This document shows, one piece after another, positions 9,254-18,198 of a stretch of DNA of 64,000 bases. Numbering within the stretch: position 1 is the first letter of the stretch; each line of letters opens with the position of its first letter. This DNA is from DASTPP01 sp035762175 (lineage in GTDB: Bacteria > Myxococcota_A > Polyangia > Polyangiales > Polyangiaceae): positions 89,854 through 153,853 of the forward strand of contig DASTPP010000111.1 in the NCBI GenBank assembly GCA_035762175.1. The letters are read 5' to 3'. Both the position numbers and the translations under genes were made by a program. The notes under the pieces are model-generated. The model was not told the origin of the DNA. It saw nothing but the letters and a program-made list of their open reading frames with translations, and ran no database searches.

Positions 9254-10056
9254 CGGGCCCGGCGCCGGGCGCGCCCGGGGCGGCGGGCGCCGCCTTCACC
9301 CGCCCCGACCCCTCGCGCGAGGCGGTGCTCGAGGCGCGCGGGGTCACGGTCGAGTTCGACGGGCGGCGCGTGCTCGACGACGTCTCGTTCTGGGTGCCGA
9401 AGGGCGAGTTCGTCTGCCTCTGCGGCCCGAACGGCGCGGGCAAGAGCACCTTCCTCAAGGCCGCGCTCGGGCTCGTCAGCCCGACGCGCGGCTCGGTGCT
9501 GGTGCTGGGCGCGGCGACGCACAAGGCGCCGGCGGGACGCGTCGGCTACGTGCCGCAGCGCAAGGCCGACGCGGCGCGCTTCCCGGCGGCGGTGGTCGAC
9601 CTCATCGTGGCGAACCTGCGCGGGTCCTGGCCGCTGCACGTCGGCGCGCGCGACCGGCAGCGGGCGCGCGACGCGCTCGCGCGCGTGCACGGCGAGCACC
9701 TGCTCGACCGCCCCCTCTCGCGCCTGTCGGGCGGCGAGGCGCAGCGGGTCTTCCTGGCCCGCGCGCTCGTGACCGAGCCCGTCTTGCTCATCCTCGACGA
9801 GCCGACGGCGGGCGTCGACGCGTCGGGGCGGGCCGAGTTCCTCGACTTGCTCGCGGCGCTCGCGGCGAGCGACGAGCTCGCCGCCGTGCTCGTCACGCAC
9901 AACCTCGCCGCCGTCGCGCGCTGCGCCGAGCGCATCGTCTACCTCGACGCCGGGCGCCTCGTCGCCTGGGGCCTGCCCGGCGAGCTCCTCGGCCGCGGCT
10001 CGCTCTCCGCCCTCGCCCACGCGCCCTCGGCCCGGGCCATGCCGGACGAAGAATGA
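9250..10056 (+). CDS. znuC: zinc ABC transporter ATP-binding protein
   Basis: This 268-residue ABC ATPase energises the zinc importer. The Walker A is GPNGAGKST, the Q-loop lies near VPQRKAD, the signature is LSGGEAQR, and the Walker B is LLILDEPTAGVD, followed by the switch histidine in LVTHN. The N-terminal about 22 residues are Ala/Gly/Pro-rich and not conserved. It overlaps znuA by ATGA upstream and znuB by ATGA downstream, so the three subunits should be made in a coupled manner. Membership of the metal (Zn/Mn) importer group is inferred from the neighbours and from family resemblance. Confidence 0.88.
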   Translation: MTGPAPGAPGAAGAAFTRPDPSREAVLEARGVTVEFDGRRVLDDVSFWVPKGEFVCLCGPNGAGKSTFLKAALGLVSPTRGSVLVLGAATHKAPAGRVGYVPQRKADAARFPAAVVDLIVANLRGSWPLHVGARDRQRARDALARVHGEHLLDRPLSRLSGGEAQRVFLARALVTEPVLLILDEPTAGVDASGRAEFLDLLAALAASDELAAVLVTHNLAAVARCAERIVYLDAGRLVAWGLPGELLGRGSLSALAHAPSARAMPDEE

Positions 10057-10886
10057 ACCCCATCGCCTGGCTCGCCGAGCCCTTCGCCCACCCCTTTCTC
10101 GTGCGCGCCATGGCCGCCGGCGCGCTCGTCGCCGCGCTCTGCGCCACGCTCGGCGTCTTCGTCGTGCAGCGCGGCCTCAGCTACATCGGCGACGGGCTCG
10201 CGCACGCGACCTTCGGGGGCATCGCCCTCGGGCTGCTCGTCGGCGTGTCGACCGAGAACATGATCTGGGCCGCCCTGCCCTTCACCGTGCTCGTCGCCTT
10301 CGGCATCACGAAGGTGCTGCGGCGCGGCACCCTCGGCGGCGACGTCGCGACGGGCGTGCTCTCGTCGGCCTCGTTCGCCCTCGGCGTCATCTTGATGGGC
10401 CTCCGGCCGGCCGACGCGCCGCCCGTCAACGTCGAGACCGTGCTCTTCGGCAGCCTGCTCGCCGTCTCGCCCCAAGATCTGTGGGTGGTCGGGGCCGTCG
10501 CCGCCGTCGCCGGCGGGCTCGTCATCGCGAACTGGGGCCGGCTCGCCTACCTGACCTTCGACCCCGAGCTCGCCGCCCTCTCGGGCGTGAACGTGCGCGT
10601 CTTCGACTACCTCTTGCTCTCGCTGACCGCGGCCGTCATCGTCGTCGCGGTCAAGACCGTGGGCGTCGCGCTCGTCAGCTCGTTCATGATCATCCCCGCC
10701 GCCGCCGCCCGCATGCTCGGCTCGTCGTTCGGCCGCGTCGCCCTCATCGCCATCGTGCTCGGCGTCGTCGGCTCGCAGATCGGTCTTTTTTTGTCGTACC
10801 ACCTGAACGTCGCCAGCGGCGCCACCATCATCCTTACCCTCGGCGCCCTCTTCGGCGCGGCCTGGCCGCTGCGCCGCCGCGGCTGA
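10053..10886 (+). CDS. znuB: zinc ABC transporter permease
   Basis: This 277-residue integral membrane protein of the ABC-3 permease family has about eight hydrophobic helices. Motifs seen include VVQRGLSYIGDGLAHATFGG near residue 40 and VKTVGVALVSSFMIIPAAAAR in the C-terminal half, both typical of ZnuB/MntB permeases. It forms the transmembrane channel for the znuA/znuC system and ends the operon, with no further gene on this strand for about 310 bp. Confidence 0.88.
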   Translation: MNPIAWLAEPFAHPFLVRAMAAGALVAALCATLGVFVVQRGLSYIGDGLAHATFGGIALGLLVGVSTENMIWAALPFTVLVAFGITKVLRRGTLGGDVATGVLSSASFALGVILMGLRPADAPPVNVETVLFGSLLAVSPQDLWVVGAVAAVAGGLVIANWGRLAYLTFDPELAALSGVNVRVFDYLLLSLTAAVIVVAVKTVGVALVSSFMIIPAAAARMLGSSFGRVALIAIVLGVVGSQIGLFLSYHLNVASGATIILTLGALFGAAWPLRRRG

Positions 10887-11197
10887 GCCCGCGCGCGGGT
10901 CGGGCGCTGTCGCCCCCCGTGGGCGCGCGCCCCCGAGCGCCCCCCGCGCGGCCGGGCTTCAGGGCGGGCGGCTCGTGAGGTTCGGCCCGGGGGCGGGCCT
11001 CGCTCGGCGCGCCCCGGCGCCCCGACGCGGCCGGCGAGGGGCCGGGCTCGGGCGGGGCCGGAGGGCGAGTGCGCCGCGCCGGGGGCCCGCCCGGGGGGGT
11101 GGGGGTGGTTGACAGCGGCCCCTCGACGTACCAAGCCCAAGGGCGTTGCCGCCCCCGAGGGCGCCCCGGGGCGCCCGCGAAGAGGAGAGACCGAACC
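10887..11197. other. intergenic region
   Basis: No gene is seen here. The stretch is almost pure G/C except for a possible -35 element TTGACA at 11109-11114 upstream of the PHA-system gene. No good -10 box follows at the usual distance, so I do not call a promoter. A clear Shine-Dalgarno (agaggagag, around 11181) precedes the GTG start at 11198. Confidence 0.4.
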
Positions 11198-11509
11198 GTG
11201 AAACATGCCATCCCCCACAACCTTTCTCCGGAAACGGCCCGCACGGCCCTCGAGCGCGCGTTTGCCTCGTATAAAGAGAAGTACGGCGAATACAACCCGA
11301 CCATGTTGTGGGAGAACGACAAGCGCGCGGCCATCGGCTTCAAGGTGAAGGGCGTGTCGCTCGACGGCGCGATCGAGCTGCACCCGAACAAGATGGAGGT
11401 CGAGCTCGACGTGCCCTTCCTGTTCAAGCCCTTCCAGAAGAAGGCCATCGAGATCGTCGAGCGCGAAGTCCGCGTTTGGATCGACAAGGCCGACAAGGGC
11501 GGGCTCTGA
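11198..11509 (+). CDS. polyhydroxyalkanoic acid system family protein
   Basis: This 103-residue protein resembles the PHA-granule-region family (PF09650). Such proteins are found near polyhydroxyalkanoate metabolism genes, and their biochemical role is poorly defined. The pattern seen is an N-terminal helix with HNLSPETARTALERAF, then a small sheet (FKVKGVSLDGAIEL, MEVELDVPFLFKPF) and a C-terminal helix with REVRVWI. The start is the GTG at 11198, decided by a strong Shine-Dalgarno about 8 bases upstream; no in-frame ATG exists at the N-terminus. No PHA synthase or phasin gene lies nearby, so the link to granules rests on the family only. Confidence 0.75.
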   Translation: MKHAIPHNLSPETARTALERAFASYKEKYGEYNPTMLWENDKRAAIGFKVKGVSLDGAIELHPNKMEVELDVPFLFKPFQKKAIEIVEREVRVWIDKADKGGL

Positions 11510-11585
11510 GCGGCGCCGTGGCCCCGGCGGCGCCCGCGCGGGCCGCGGCCCGCGCCGGGCCCGGGGGGTGGTGGCGAGAGGCGCC

Positions 11586-12410
11586 ATGGGCGATGGAGGG
11601 GGCGTGAGCGGGGGGGCGAGGGCGCGCGAGGGCGACGAGGCGTGCGCGGCGGCCGAGAGCGCGCGGACCTGGCGGCGCGTGAGCGAGCGCGACCTGCGCT
11701 ACGGCTTCGCGTGCACGACCGACGCGCTGACGCACGATCTGAAGAACCTGGTCGGCGCGGCGCTGATGTCGTTGCGCGCCTTCTCGACGCGGCGCGGGGC
11801 GGCGCCGGGCGAGGGGGCCGAGTTCTTCGACGACGCGCTGCGCTCGCTCGAGCAGGGCGTGCAGACCCTCGACCGCATGCGCCGCTCGCTCGACGTGCCC
11901 GCGGGCGGCGGGCCCGCCGACGTCGCCGAGGCGGCGCGCGCGGCGGCGGCGTTGCTCGAGCCCGCCTGGCCGCCGGGGGTGGGGCCGGTGCGCGTCGAGC
12001 TCGAGCCCGGGCGCGGGGCGCCCCTCGACGACGACGAGCTGACGCACGTCTTCTTCCACCTCTTCGAGCGCGCCGCCGCGGCCTTCGCGCGCGCGGGGCG
12101 GCCGGGCGCGATCGTGGTCGCCCCCTGCCCGACCCCCGAGGGCTGGCCGCCCGACAGCGTCTCGTTCGTCGTGCGCGACGACGGCCCGGCGCTGCGGGGC
12201 GAGGCGCCGCCCGCCGACCCCTTCGACCCCTTCGACCCGGCGGCGCTCGATCTCGGGCGCGCGCGCCTCGGCCTCGCGATCGTCAAGTACCTTGTCGAGA
12301 ACGCCGGGGGCGAGGTGCAGCTCGCGCGCGAGGGCGACGAGACCCTCGTGCGCTGCCACCTGCCGCCGCCCTCGGGCCCCGACCTGCCGCTGCGGCTGAC
12401 GCGCTCGTGA
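11586..12410 (+). CDS. histidine-kinase-like protein
   Basis: This protein of about 274 residues carries an H-box-like motif TDALTHDLKNLVGAALM, a dimerisation helix pair, and a C-terminal ATPase-like domain with VRDDGPAL (G1-like) and a GLAIVKYLVENAGG (G2-like) segment. No transmembrane segment or input domain is present, so it would be cytoplasmic, and no response regulator is adjacent. The N-box is weak (ELTHVFFHLFERAAAA instead of an NLLxNA motif). It may therefore be a divergent kinase or a phosphotransfer protein. The start at ATG 11586 follows a purine-rich stretch (gagagg); a GTG at 11568 in the same frame is possible. Confidence 0.65.
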   Translation: MGDGGGVSGGARAREGDEACAAAESARTWRRVSERDLRYGFACTTDALTHDLKNLVGAALMSLRAFSTRRGAAPGEGAEFFDDALRSLEQGVQTLDRMRRSLDVPAGGGPADVAEAARAAAALLEPAWPPGVGPVRVELEPGRGAPLDDDELTHVFFHLFERAAAAFARAGRPGAIVVAPCPTPEGWPPDSVSFVVRDDGPALRGEAPPADPFDPFDPAALDLGRARLGLAIVKYLVENAGGEVQLAREGDETLVRCHLPPPSGPDLPLRLTRS

Positions 12411-12686
12411 GCCCGGGAGCGCTGGGGGCCTCGAGCTACGTGCTCGCGGGCCACGGCGACGGGGGGGCGCTCGAGAGCGCGTGCCACGGCGCGAGGACGT
12501 CGGGCCGGTCATCCGGACGGTCGAGGGCGCGGGCGTCGCACGGCGCGTGGCGAGGCTCTGGCCCCTCTTGATCGTCAAGGGGTGAGGCGCGAGGGCGGGC
12601 ACCACCCCGCCCGACCCGGCCCCACCCGAGGGCCGCGGCGCGCTTTTCCCCTCAACGGCGCGCCCCACCCCTGGTAGACCATCGGG

Positions 12687-13511
12687 GTGGCCCTCTTCGA
12701 TCCCGAGCACCGTCGGCTGATCATCCGGCTCGTTTATGACGGCCCGGCCTTCGCGGGCAAGACGACGAACATGGCGCAGCTCTGCAACATCTTCCCGGTC
12801 GAGCGGCGCACCGAGCTCTACACGCCCGGGGCGCTGAAGGGGCGCACGCTCTTCTTCGACTGGCTCGAGGTCGACGGCGGCCTCATCGGCAGCTACCCGG
12901 TGCGCTGCCAGCTGCTCTCGGTGCCGGGGCAGGCCCGCCGCTCGTACCGGCGTCGCCCGCTGGTCAAGTCGGCCGATACCGTGGTGTTCGTCTGCGACAG
13001 CGACCCCTCGCAGCTCGACGAGTCGCGCCGCTCGTTCGCGCTCTTGCGCCGCTACCTGCGCGAGCGGCAGCCCGAGAAGGTGCCCTTCGCGGTGCAGGCG
13101 AACAAGCAAGACGGCCCGGCCGCCATGACGACGGCGCAGCTCGGCCACCAGCTGCGCCTGCCGCCCGAGGTGCCCGTGCTGCCGGCGTGCGCGTCGATGG
13201 GCGTCGGCGTGCGCGAGACGGTCATCACGGCCCTGCGCATGGCGCTGCACCACGTGCAGCACCGCGTCGCGCGCGAGGGGCTCGGGGCCATCTTGGGGGC
13301 GCCGCAGACGGCCGACGAGCTGCTCGACGCGCTGCTCGTGCTCGAAGACGAGGCGCCCGAAGAAGAGGTCGTCACGCCCGAAGAGCTCGCGGGGGGCGAG
13401 CCCCCGCCCCCCGACGTCTCGGCGAAGCCCACCACGCGCCCGCCCGCGGGCGACGGCGGCAACGGCGCGCCGCCGGCCGGCGGCGGCGACCGCGGCTGGT
13501 GGCGGGGTTGA
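12687..13511 (+). CDS. MglA-like small GTPase
   Basis: This 274-residue protein is a Ras-like GTPase of the MglA group that in myxobacteria controls polarity and motility. The P-loop is GPAFAGKTTN, the switch/G3 region reads LSVPGQARRSYRRR, and the specificity motif is NKQD. The first 190 residues form the GTPase domain; the rest is an acidic and then Pro/Gly-rich tail without a known domain. The start is GTG 12687. The stop overlaps the start of the metallophosphoesterase gene. No GTPase-activating roadblock (MglB-like) gene is adjacent, so a direct role in gliding cannot be assigned. Confidence 0.8.
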   Translation: MALFDPEHRRLIIRLVYDGPAFAGKTTNMAQLCNIFPVERRTELYTPGALKGRTLFFDWLEVDGGLIGSYPVRCQLLSVPGQARRSYRRRPLVKSADTVVFVCDSDPSQLDESRRSFALLRRYLRERQPEKVPFAVQANKQDGPAAMTTAQLGHQLRLPPEVPVLPACASMGVGVRETVITALRMALHHVQHRVAREGLGAILGAPQTADELLDALLVLEDEAPEEEVVTPEELAGGEPPPPDVSAKPTTRPPAGDGGNGAPPAGGGDRGWWRG

Positions 13512-14449
13512 GGCCGCGGCCGGGCGACGCCACCCTCGAAGGCCCGACGGCGGGCGGGGACGGACCGCTACGGATCGCGATCTTCGGCGACGTGCACGGG
13601 CACCTGACGCTCGCCTACCGCCTGGTCAAGCGCTGGGAGCGCGAGACCGGCGCCCCCATCGACCTCATCTTGCAAGTGGGCGACCTGGGCGCCTACCCGC
13701 CCCCCTTCCGGATCGACAAGGCCACCAAGCGCTTCGCCGAGCGCGACCCCGACGAGCTCGGCTTCGCGACCTACTTCGAGGGCGGCGCGGAGGCCGAAGA
13801 AGTCCTGGGGCCCGACGCCCCCGCCGCGCGCCGCGTCGCCGCGCCGCTCGTGTTCATTCGGGGTAATCACGAAGATTTCGTCTTTCTCGCCGAGCTCGCC
13901 GCCGGCGGCGACCCCCTGCCCGCGGCCGACCCGTACGCCAAGATCTTGTACCTGCCCAACGGGCGCCGCTTCACCTTCCGGCGCGGGCCGCACGCGCTCT
14001 CGGTCGGCGCCCTCGGCGGCATCTCGACCGAGGGCGGGGGGCCGGGCGACGACCCCGTCTCGCCCTTTTACACCGCGGGCGAGGTGCGGCGGTTGCGCGC
14101 GGCCGGCCCGCTCGACGTGCTCTTGTCGCACGAACCGCCCCGCGGGGCCGCGGCCCCGCTGCACCCGCGCTACGCCGACGGCGGCTCGCGCGACGTCGCC
14201 TCGCTCGTCCGCGACGGCGCGCCGCGCTTTCACTTCTGCGGGCACTACCACGAGCCGGGCGGGCGGCTCGTGGCGCCCGCGGGCACCGAGAGTTACCAGC
14301 TCAACGCGGTCAACTTCTTGCGGCCGCACGCGTTGAACCCGGGCTGCTTCGGCCTGCTGATCTGGGCGGGGCCCGACGAGGCGACCTTCTCGCTCGTCGA
14401 CGCCCCCTGGGTGGCCGAGTACACGCGCTCGACCTTCCGCCACCTTTGA
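13499..14449 (+). CDS. metallophosphoesterase
   Basis: This protein of about 316 residues carries the calcineurin-type metallophosphoesterase motifs in order: FGDVHGH (metal site), QVGDLGAY, RGNHEDF, LLSHEPPRG and CGHYHEPGG. These hydrolyse phosphoester bonds with a two-metal centre. The substrate cannot be read from the sequence. The N-terminal about 20 residues before RIAIFGDVHG are poorly conserved, and the start may be GTG 13499 or TTG 13508, both overlapping the stop of the GTPase gene. This implies translational coupling with that GTPase. It converges with the L3 gene on the other strand. Confidence 0.78.
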   Translation: MAGLRPRPGDATLEGPTAGGDGPLRIAIFGDVHGHLTLAYRLVKRWERETGAPIDLILQVGDLGAYPPPFRIDKATKRFAERDPDELGFATYFEGGAEAEEVLGPDAPAARRVAAPLVFIRGNHEDFVFLAELAAGGDPLPAADPYAKILYLPNGRRFTFRRGPHALSVGALGGISTEGGGPGDDPVSPFYTAGEVRRLRAAGPLDVLLSHEPPRGAAAPLHPRYADGGSRDVASLVRDGAPRFHFCGHYHEPGGRLVAPAGTESYQLNAVNFLRPHALNPGCFGLLIWAGPDEATFSLVDAPWVAEYTRSTFRHL

Positions 14450-14485
14450 CGCGGGCGGCGGGCCGCGCCCCCCCGGGCGGGCCGC

Positions 14486-15196
14486 TCAGGCCTGCTTCGG
14501 CAGGCCGCCCTTCTTCTTGATGGCGCCGCGCACGAAGAGCAGGCCCTTCTTCGGGCCGGGCACGCCGCCCTCGATGAGCAGCAGGTTCTTCTCGGGCAGC
14601 ACCTTGGCGACGCGCAGGTTGAGCACGCTCACGGTCTCGTCGCCGTAGTGCCCGGGCATCTTCAGGTTCGGCAGCGTGCGGCCCGGCGTCATGTTCGTGC
14701 CGATGGAGCCGCCGTGGCGGCGGTACTCGTGGGTGCCGTGGGTGTTCGGGAAGCCGGCGAAGCTCCAACGGCGGATGACGCCCGAGAAGCCGCGGCCGCG
14801 CGTCTTGCCCTGCACGTCGACGAACTGGCCCTCGCGGAAGATGTCGCCGAGGCGCAGCGTGTCACCGACCTGGTAGCCGTCGGCGAACTCGGGCGTGCAG
14901 CGGATCTCGCGCACGTCACGCTTCGGGGTCAGGCCGCCCTCTTTGGCCTTGGCGTAGAAGCCGAGCTGGGCCTTGTTCGTGTGCTTCTCTTTGCGCTCGC
15001 CGAGGCCGACGATGAGCGCGACGTAGCCGTCGCGCTCGATCGTGCGCTTGCCGACGACCACGGCCCCCGACTCGACGACCGTGCAGCGCACGACGCTGCC
15101 GTCGGCGGCGAAGAACTGCGTCATGCCGACCTTGCGGCCGAGGATCGCGGGGTGGGTGACCTTGTTGTTGTTGGGCTTCGAGAGACTGGTGGCCAT
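14486..15196 (-). CDS. rplC: 50S ribosomal protein L3, solitary gene
   Basis: This 236-residue protein is full-length L3, a primary binder of 23S rRNA near the peptidyl-transferase centre. Recognisable segments are GRKVGMTQFF near the N-terminus, GKTRGRGFSGVIRRW and HGTHEYRRHGGSIG in the middle, and MPGHYGDETVSVLNL toward the end. The Gln in the HEYRRHGGS region shows no clear disruption. In most bacteria rplC is the second gene of the S10 operon followed by rplD; here it stands alone between an unrelated phosphoesterase and an OmpA-type gene. It could be a relocated sole copy or a second copy. The ATG at 15196 gives a normal N-terminus; the upstream frame to 15331 is not coding-like. Confidence 0.92.
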   Translation of the reverse strand: MATSLSKPNNNKVTHPAILGRKVGMTQFFAADGSVVRCTVVESGAVVVGKRTIERDGYVALIVGLGERKEKHTNKAQLGFYAKAKEGGLTPKRDVREIRCTPEFADGYQVGDTLRLGDIFREGQFVDVQGKTRGRGFSGVIRRWSFAGFPNTHGTHEYRRHGGSIGTNMTPGRTLPNLKMPGHYGDETVSVLNLRVAKVLPEKNLLLIEGGVPGPKKGLLFVRGAIKKKGGLPKQA

Positions 15197-15391
15197 GACC
15201 TTACGCCTGAGCGCCCAAAGGAGGGGTTCGGTGCTGCACCCGCCCCTAACGGCGGGGGCGGGGCCGGGCGCGTTTGCCGAAAGGCACGGGTCGGGGCGCG
15301 AGCGACCCGGGGGCACGAGGCCCCCACGCACACAGCAGGGCTGGTGGCCTTAGCCAAGGCGCGCCCTCGGGTCAAGGCCGGAGGGCCTTTT

Positions 15392-16540
15392 TTACGACCC
15401 GGCGTCGACGAAGACGACCTCGAGCCGCTCGTTGCGGCCGCGCTCGGCCCGCCCCGTCGCGGCCACCACGGGACGGCTCGCGCCGGCCAGCACCACCTCG
15501 GCCCGCTCGCCGAGGGCGCCCTTGACCGCCCCGGCCCGCTGCCGGCTGCGCTCGAGCGCGGCCCCGCGAGGCTCTTCGCCCTCGTGCACCACGGCCACCA
15601 GGGGCAGCGTCGGGTGCGCGGCCGCCACCTTGGCGAGGCTCGCGAGGCGCTCGCGGCCGCCCGCGCTCAAGGCCCCGCCGGCGAAGGCGTCGTGCAGCGT
15701 GACGACCACGCCCCGGTCGTCGCGGCTGGTGGTGAACGAGCCCTCGCGCGAGAGCGCCGTCAAGAGCACGTCGGCATCTTCGGCGGGGCGCTTGGCCCGG
15801 GCCTCGCGCCGCGATTGCACGAGCGCCGACAGGCACGACGCGCGCGTGCGCAGCGCCAGCTCGACCGGGGCCTGCCGGGGCTTCGCGTCGAGCGCCTTGC
15901 CGAGCTCGGCGACCTGCGCCTCGGCCGGGCCGAGCGCGCCGGCCGCGCCGCCGAGCAGCTTGGCGCTCAAGCAGAGCAGGCGCGCCTCGGTGGCGAGCGA
16001 TCGGCTCGCCTCGAGGCGCGCCGCCTCGCGCCCGGGGTCGAGCGCCCCCGGGGCCCCGGCGGGCAGCGCCTCGCGCGCGAGCCGACTTCGGGTCTCGAGA
16101 TCGCGCACCTCGGCGTCGGCCCGCCCCTGTTCGGCTTGCAGCGAGGCGAGCTCGCCCTGGGGGACGGCGAGGTCGGCGTTGGCCCGCTCGAGCGCGACCT
16201 TGGCCCGCAAGGCCCTCGCCTGGATCGTCGCCCGGGCGTAGGCCGCGAGCGCCCGCTCGCCGAGCAGCTGCGCCCTCGCCTCGTTGCCGTCTTTCGCGGC
16301 CCGCTCGCCGTCGAGCCGGAAGCGCTCGGCCTCGGCAAAGGTCATCGGCGCGAGCTCGCGGGCCTCGCGGCCCTGGGCCGACGTGCCGAGCGCGCCGGCC
16401 TCGTCGAGCACCCGGGGCCGGACATGCGCCCCGCACGCCGCGAGCGCGAGCGCCGCCCAAGCCCCGAGCGCCAGAGCCCGGAGCGAGGAGCCCGCGGCTG
16501 CCCCCACCGCGCCGCCCGGCCCCGCGCCACGCCGCCTCAC
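15392..16540 (-). CDS. OmpA-family lipoprotein with coiled-coil region
   Basis: This 382-residue protein has a lipoprotein signal (LALAACG, Cys near residue 35), a central Ala/Glu/Arg-rich helical region that is likely coiled-coil, and a C-terminal OmpA/MotB-like domain of about 110 residues (LHDAFAGGALSAGGRERLASLA, later SRQRAGAVKGAL and GRAERGRNERLEVVF). OmpA-like domains bind peptidoglycan and tether the outer membrane. The GTG start at 16540 overlaps the stop of the upstream gene by 4 bp (GTGA), so the two are coupled. The upstream part of the open frame belongs to another gene and was discarded. Confidence 0.75.
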   Translation of the reverse strand: MRRRGAGPGGAVGAAAGSSLRALALGAWAALALAACGAHVRPRVLDEAGALGTSAQGREARELAPMTFAEAERFRLDGERAAKDGNEARAQLLGERALAAYARATIQARALRAKVALERANADLAVPQGELASLQAEQGRADAEVRDLETRSRLAREALPAGAPGALDPGREAARLEASRSLATEARLLCLSAKLLGGAAGALGPAEAQVAELGKALDAKPRQAPVELALRTRASCLSALVQSRREARAKRPAEDADVLLTALSREGSFTTSRDDRGVVVTLHDAFAGGALSAGGRERLASLAKVAAAHPTLPLVAVVHEGEEPRGAALERSRQRAGAVKGALGERAEVVLAGASRPVVAATGRAERGRNERLEVVFVDAGS

Positions 16541-17094
16541 GGCTGCCTCTCTTTCGGCGCCCCGGACGCTGCGCCCGCTGCCCCCTGGGCGGGCCCGGAA
16601 GGCCCCTTGGGCGCCCCCTGCCCGGCCGCCCCGCCCGGCCCCCCGCCCCGGGGCGCAGCGCCCCCCCGCCGCTTGGCAGCGTCGGCGTCGAGCCGGTCGA
16701 GCTCGACCTGGGCCCGCCCCTTGCGCGAGATGGTCTCTTCGAGCAGGGCTCGCCCCCGCTCGACCTGGCTTCGGGCCTCGAGCAGGGCCTTTTGGGCCTG
16801 AACCAGAGCGGCCTCGGCGCGCACCGCTTGCACCACGTCGCGCGCCGCCTCGGCCCACGTCCGGGCGAGCCCTTCGAGCAGCTCGGCGCTCGGGCGGTCG
16901 CCCCCGTCGCGCGCGCCGCGCGCGCGGCCGAGCGCGCGGCGGGCCGCGTCGAGCTCGCGCGCCGCCGCGGGAGCCTCGGGCGCCTGGGCCGTCTGAGTGA
17001 CGAGGCGCTCGGCCTCGTCGCGATCGGCCCCGAGCGCGAGGGGGCCCCAGAGCAGCACGAGGGCGGCGAGCGAAGAAGGCGGCGGGCGGCGCAT
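16537..17094 (-). CDS. small exported coiled-coil protein
   Basis: This 185-residue protein begins with a signal peptide (LAALVLLWGPLALGA) and then is helical and rich in Ala, Arg and Glu. A likely coiled coil covers about residues 85-130 (EAALVQAQKALLEARSQVERG), followed by a Gly/Pro/Ala-rich tail. No catalytic motif is seen. It is the first gene of a two-gene unit with the OmpA-type lipoprotein, overlapping it by 4 bp, and probably acts with it in the envelope. I do not recognise the family beyond that. Confidence 0.65.
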   Translation of the reverse strand: MRRPPPSSLAALVLLWGPLALGADRDEAERLVTQTAQAPEAPAAARELDAARRALGRARGARDGGDRPSAELLEGLARTWAEAARDVVQAVRAEAALVQAQKALLEARSQVERGRALLEETISRKGRAQVELDRLDADAAKRRGGAAPRGGGPGGAAGQGAPKGPSGPAQGAAGAASGAPKERQP

Positions 17095-17190
17095 GGCTCA
17101 GGGCGGGAAAAACCATGCGCGCCTCGCCCCGTCAAGGAGCTCGACCGCGGGCGTCGCCGCGGCGGCCCGGCTGCGCTAAGGGGCGGGGCC

Positions 17191-18198
17191 ATGTCGCTGC
17201 GCGTCGCCGTTGTGCAAGGGGGCCCCTCGTCCGAAGCCGCCGTCAGCCGCGTGTCGGCCGCGGCCGTGGCGCGCGCCTTGGCCGCGAGCGGCCACGCGGT
17301 CAGCCTCCTCGAGCTCGACCCCGCGCTGCCCGCGGCGCTCGCGGGCGCGGGCGTCGAGGTGGTCTTCCCCGTGGTGCACGGCGCCCTCGGCGAAGACGGC
17401 TGCCTGCAGGGCCTCTGCGAGCTGCTCGGCCTGCCCTACGTCGGCTCGGGCGTGCTCGCGAGCGCCCTCGCGAGCGACAAGGTGCAAGCCAAGCGCGCCT
17501 TTCGCGCCGCCGGGCTGCCGCTGGCCGAGCAGTTCGTCGCGTCCCGCTCCGACGGCGTCGAGGTTTCGGCGCGGCGCGCCCGCGAGGCGCTCGGCGGCGC
17601 CATCGCCGTCAAGCCCGGCAGCCAGGGCTCGGCCATCGGCGTGACGCTCGTCGGCCCCGACGCCCCGCCCGGGGCGCTCGCCGAGGCGCTCGAGCGCGCC
17701 TTCGGCTTCGACGAGGTGGCGCTCTGCGAGCGGTTCGTGCGCGGCCGCGAGGTGACCTGCGGCGTGACCGACGCGCCCGCGCTCGGGGGCCTGCGCGCGC
17801 TGCCGCCGACCGAAATCAAGGCAAAGCTCGCCGACTTTTACGACTTCGCCTCGCGCTACGCGCCCGGCGGCAGCGTCCACGTCTGCCCGCCCGACCTGCC
17901 CCCGGCCGTCATCGCCCGCGTGCAGGCCGTCGCCGTCGCCGCGCACCAGGCGCTCGGCTGCCGCGATCTGTCGAGGGCCGACTTCGTCGTGGGCGACGGC
18001 GACGACGAGGGGGCCGTCACCCTGCTCGAGGTCAACACCATGCCCGGCATGACCCCGACGAGCCTCTACCCCGAAGCCATGCAGAAGAGCGGCGTCTCGT
18101 TCGAGGCGATGTGCGCGGCCTTCGTCGAGGCGGCGCGCGCGCGACCCGCGCGCCGCGCGGTGCCCGTGCTCCCCATGCCCCAGGGCCCCGGCGGCTGA
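17191..18198 (+). CDS. ddl: D-alanine--D-alanine ligase
   Basis: This 335-residue ATP-grasp enzyme makes the D-Ala-D-Ala dipeptide for peptidoglycan. The N-terminal domain has VVQGGPSSEAAVSR, FPVVHGALGEDGCLQG and LPYVGSGVLASALASDK. The ATP-binding domain has IAVKPGSQGSAIG, then GREVTCGV and IKAKLADFYDF, and the C-terminal metal-binding motif is LLEVNTMPGMTPTSL. All of these fit the Ddl family. It starts at ATG 17191 and stands alone, divergent from the OmpA-type pair. In many bacteria ddl sits in the division and cell wall cluster; here it does not. Confidence 0.92.
   Translation: MSLRVAVVQGGPSSEAAVSRVSAAAVARALAASGHAVSLLELDPALPAALAGAGVEVVFPVVHGALGEDGCLQGLCELLGLPYVGSGVLASALASDKVQAKRAFRAAGLPLAEQFVASRSDGVEVSARRAREALGGAIAVKPGSQGSAIGVTLVGPDAPPGALAEALERAFGFDEVALCERFVRGREVTCGVTDAPALGGLRALPPTEIKAKLADFYDFASRYAPGGSVHVCPPDLPPAVIARVQAVAVAAHQALGCRDLSRADFVVGDGDDEGAVTLLEVNTMPGMTPTSLYPEAMQKSGVSFEAMCAAFVEAARARPARRAVPVLPMPQGPGG

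Noticed and set aside
11109..11114. TTGACA as a promoter -35 of the PHA-system gene.
   Set aside because: No -10 box at 16-18 bp was found, so it was not listed as a promoter.
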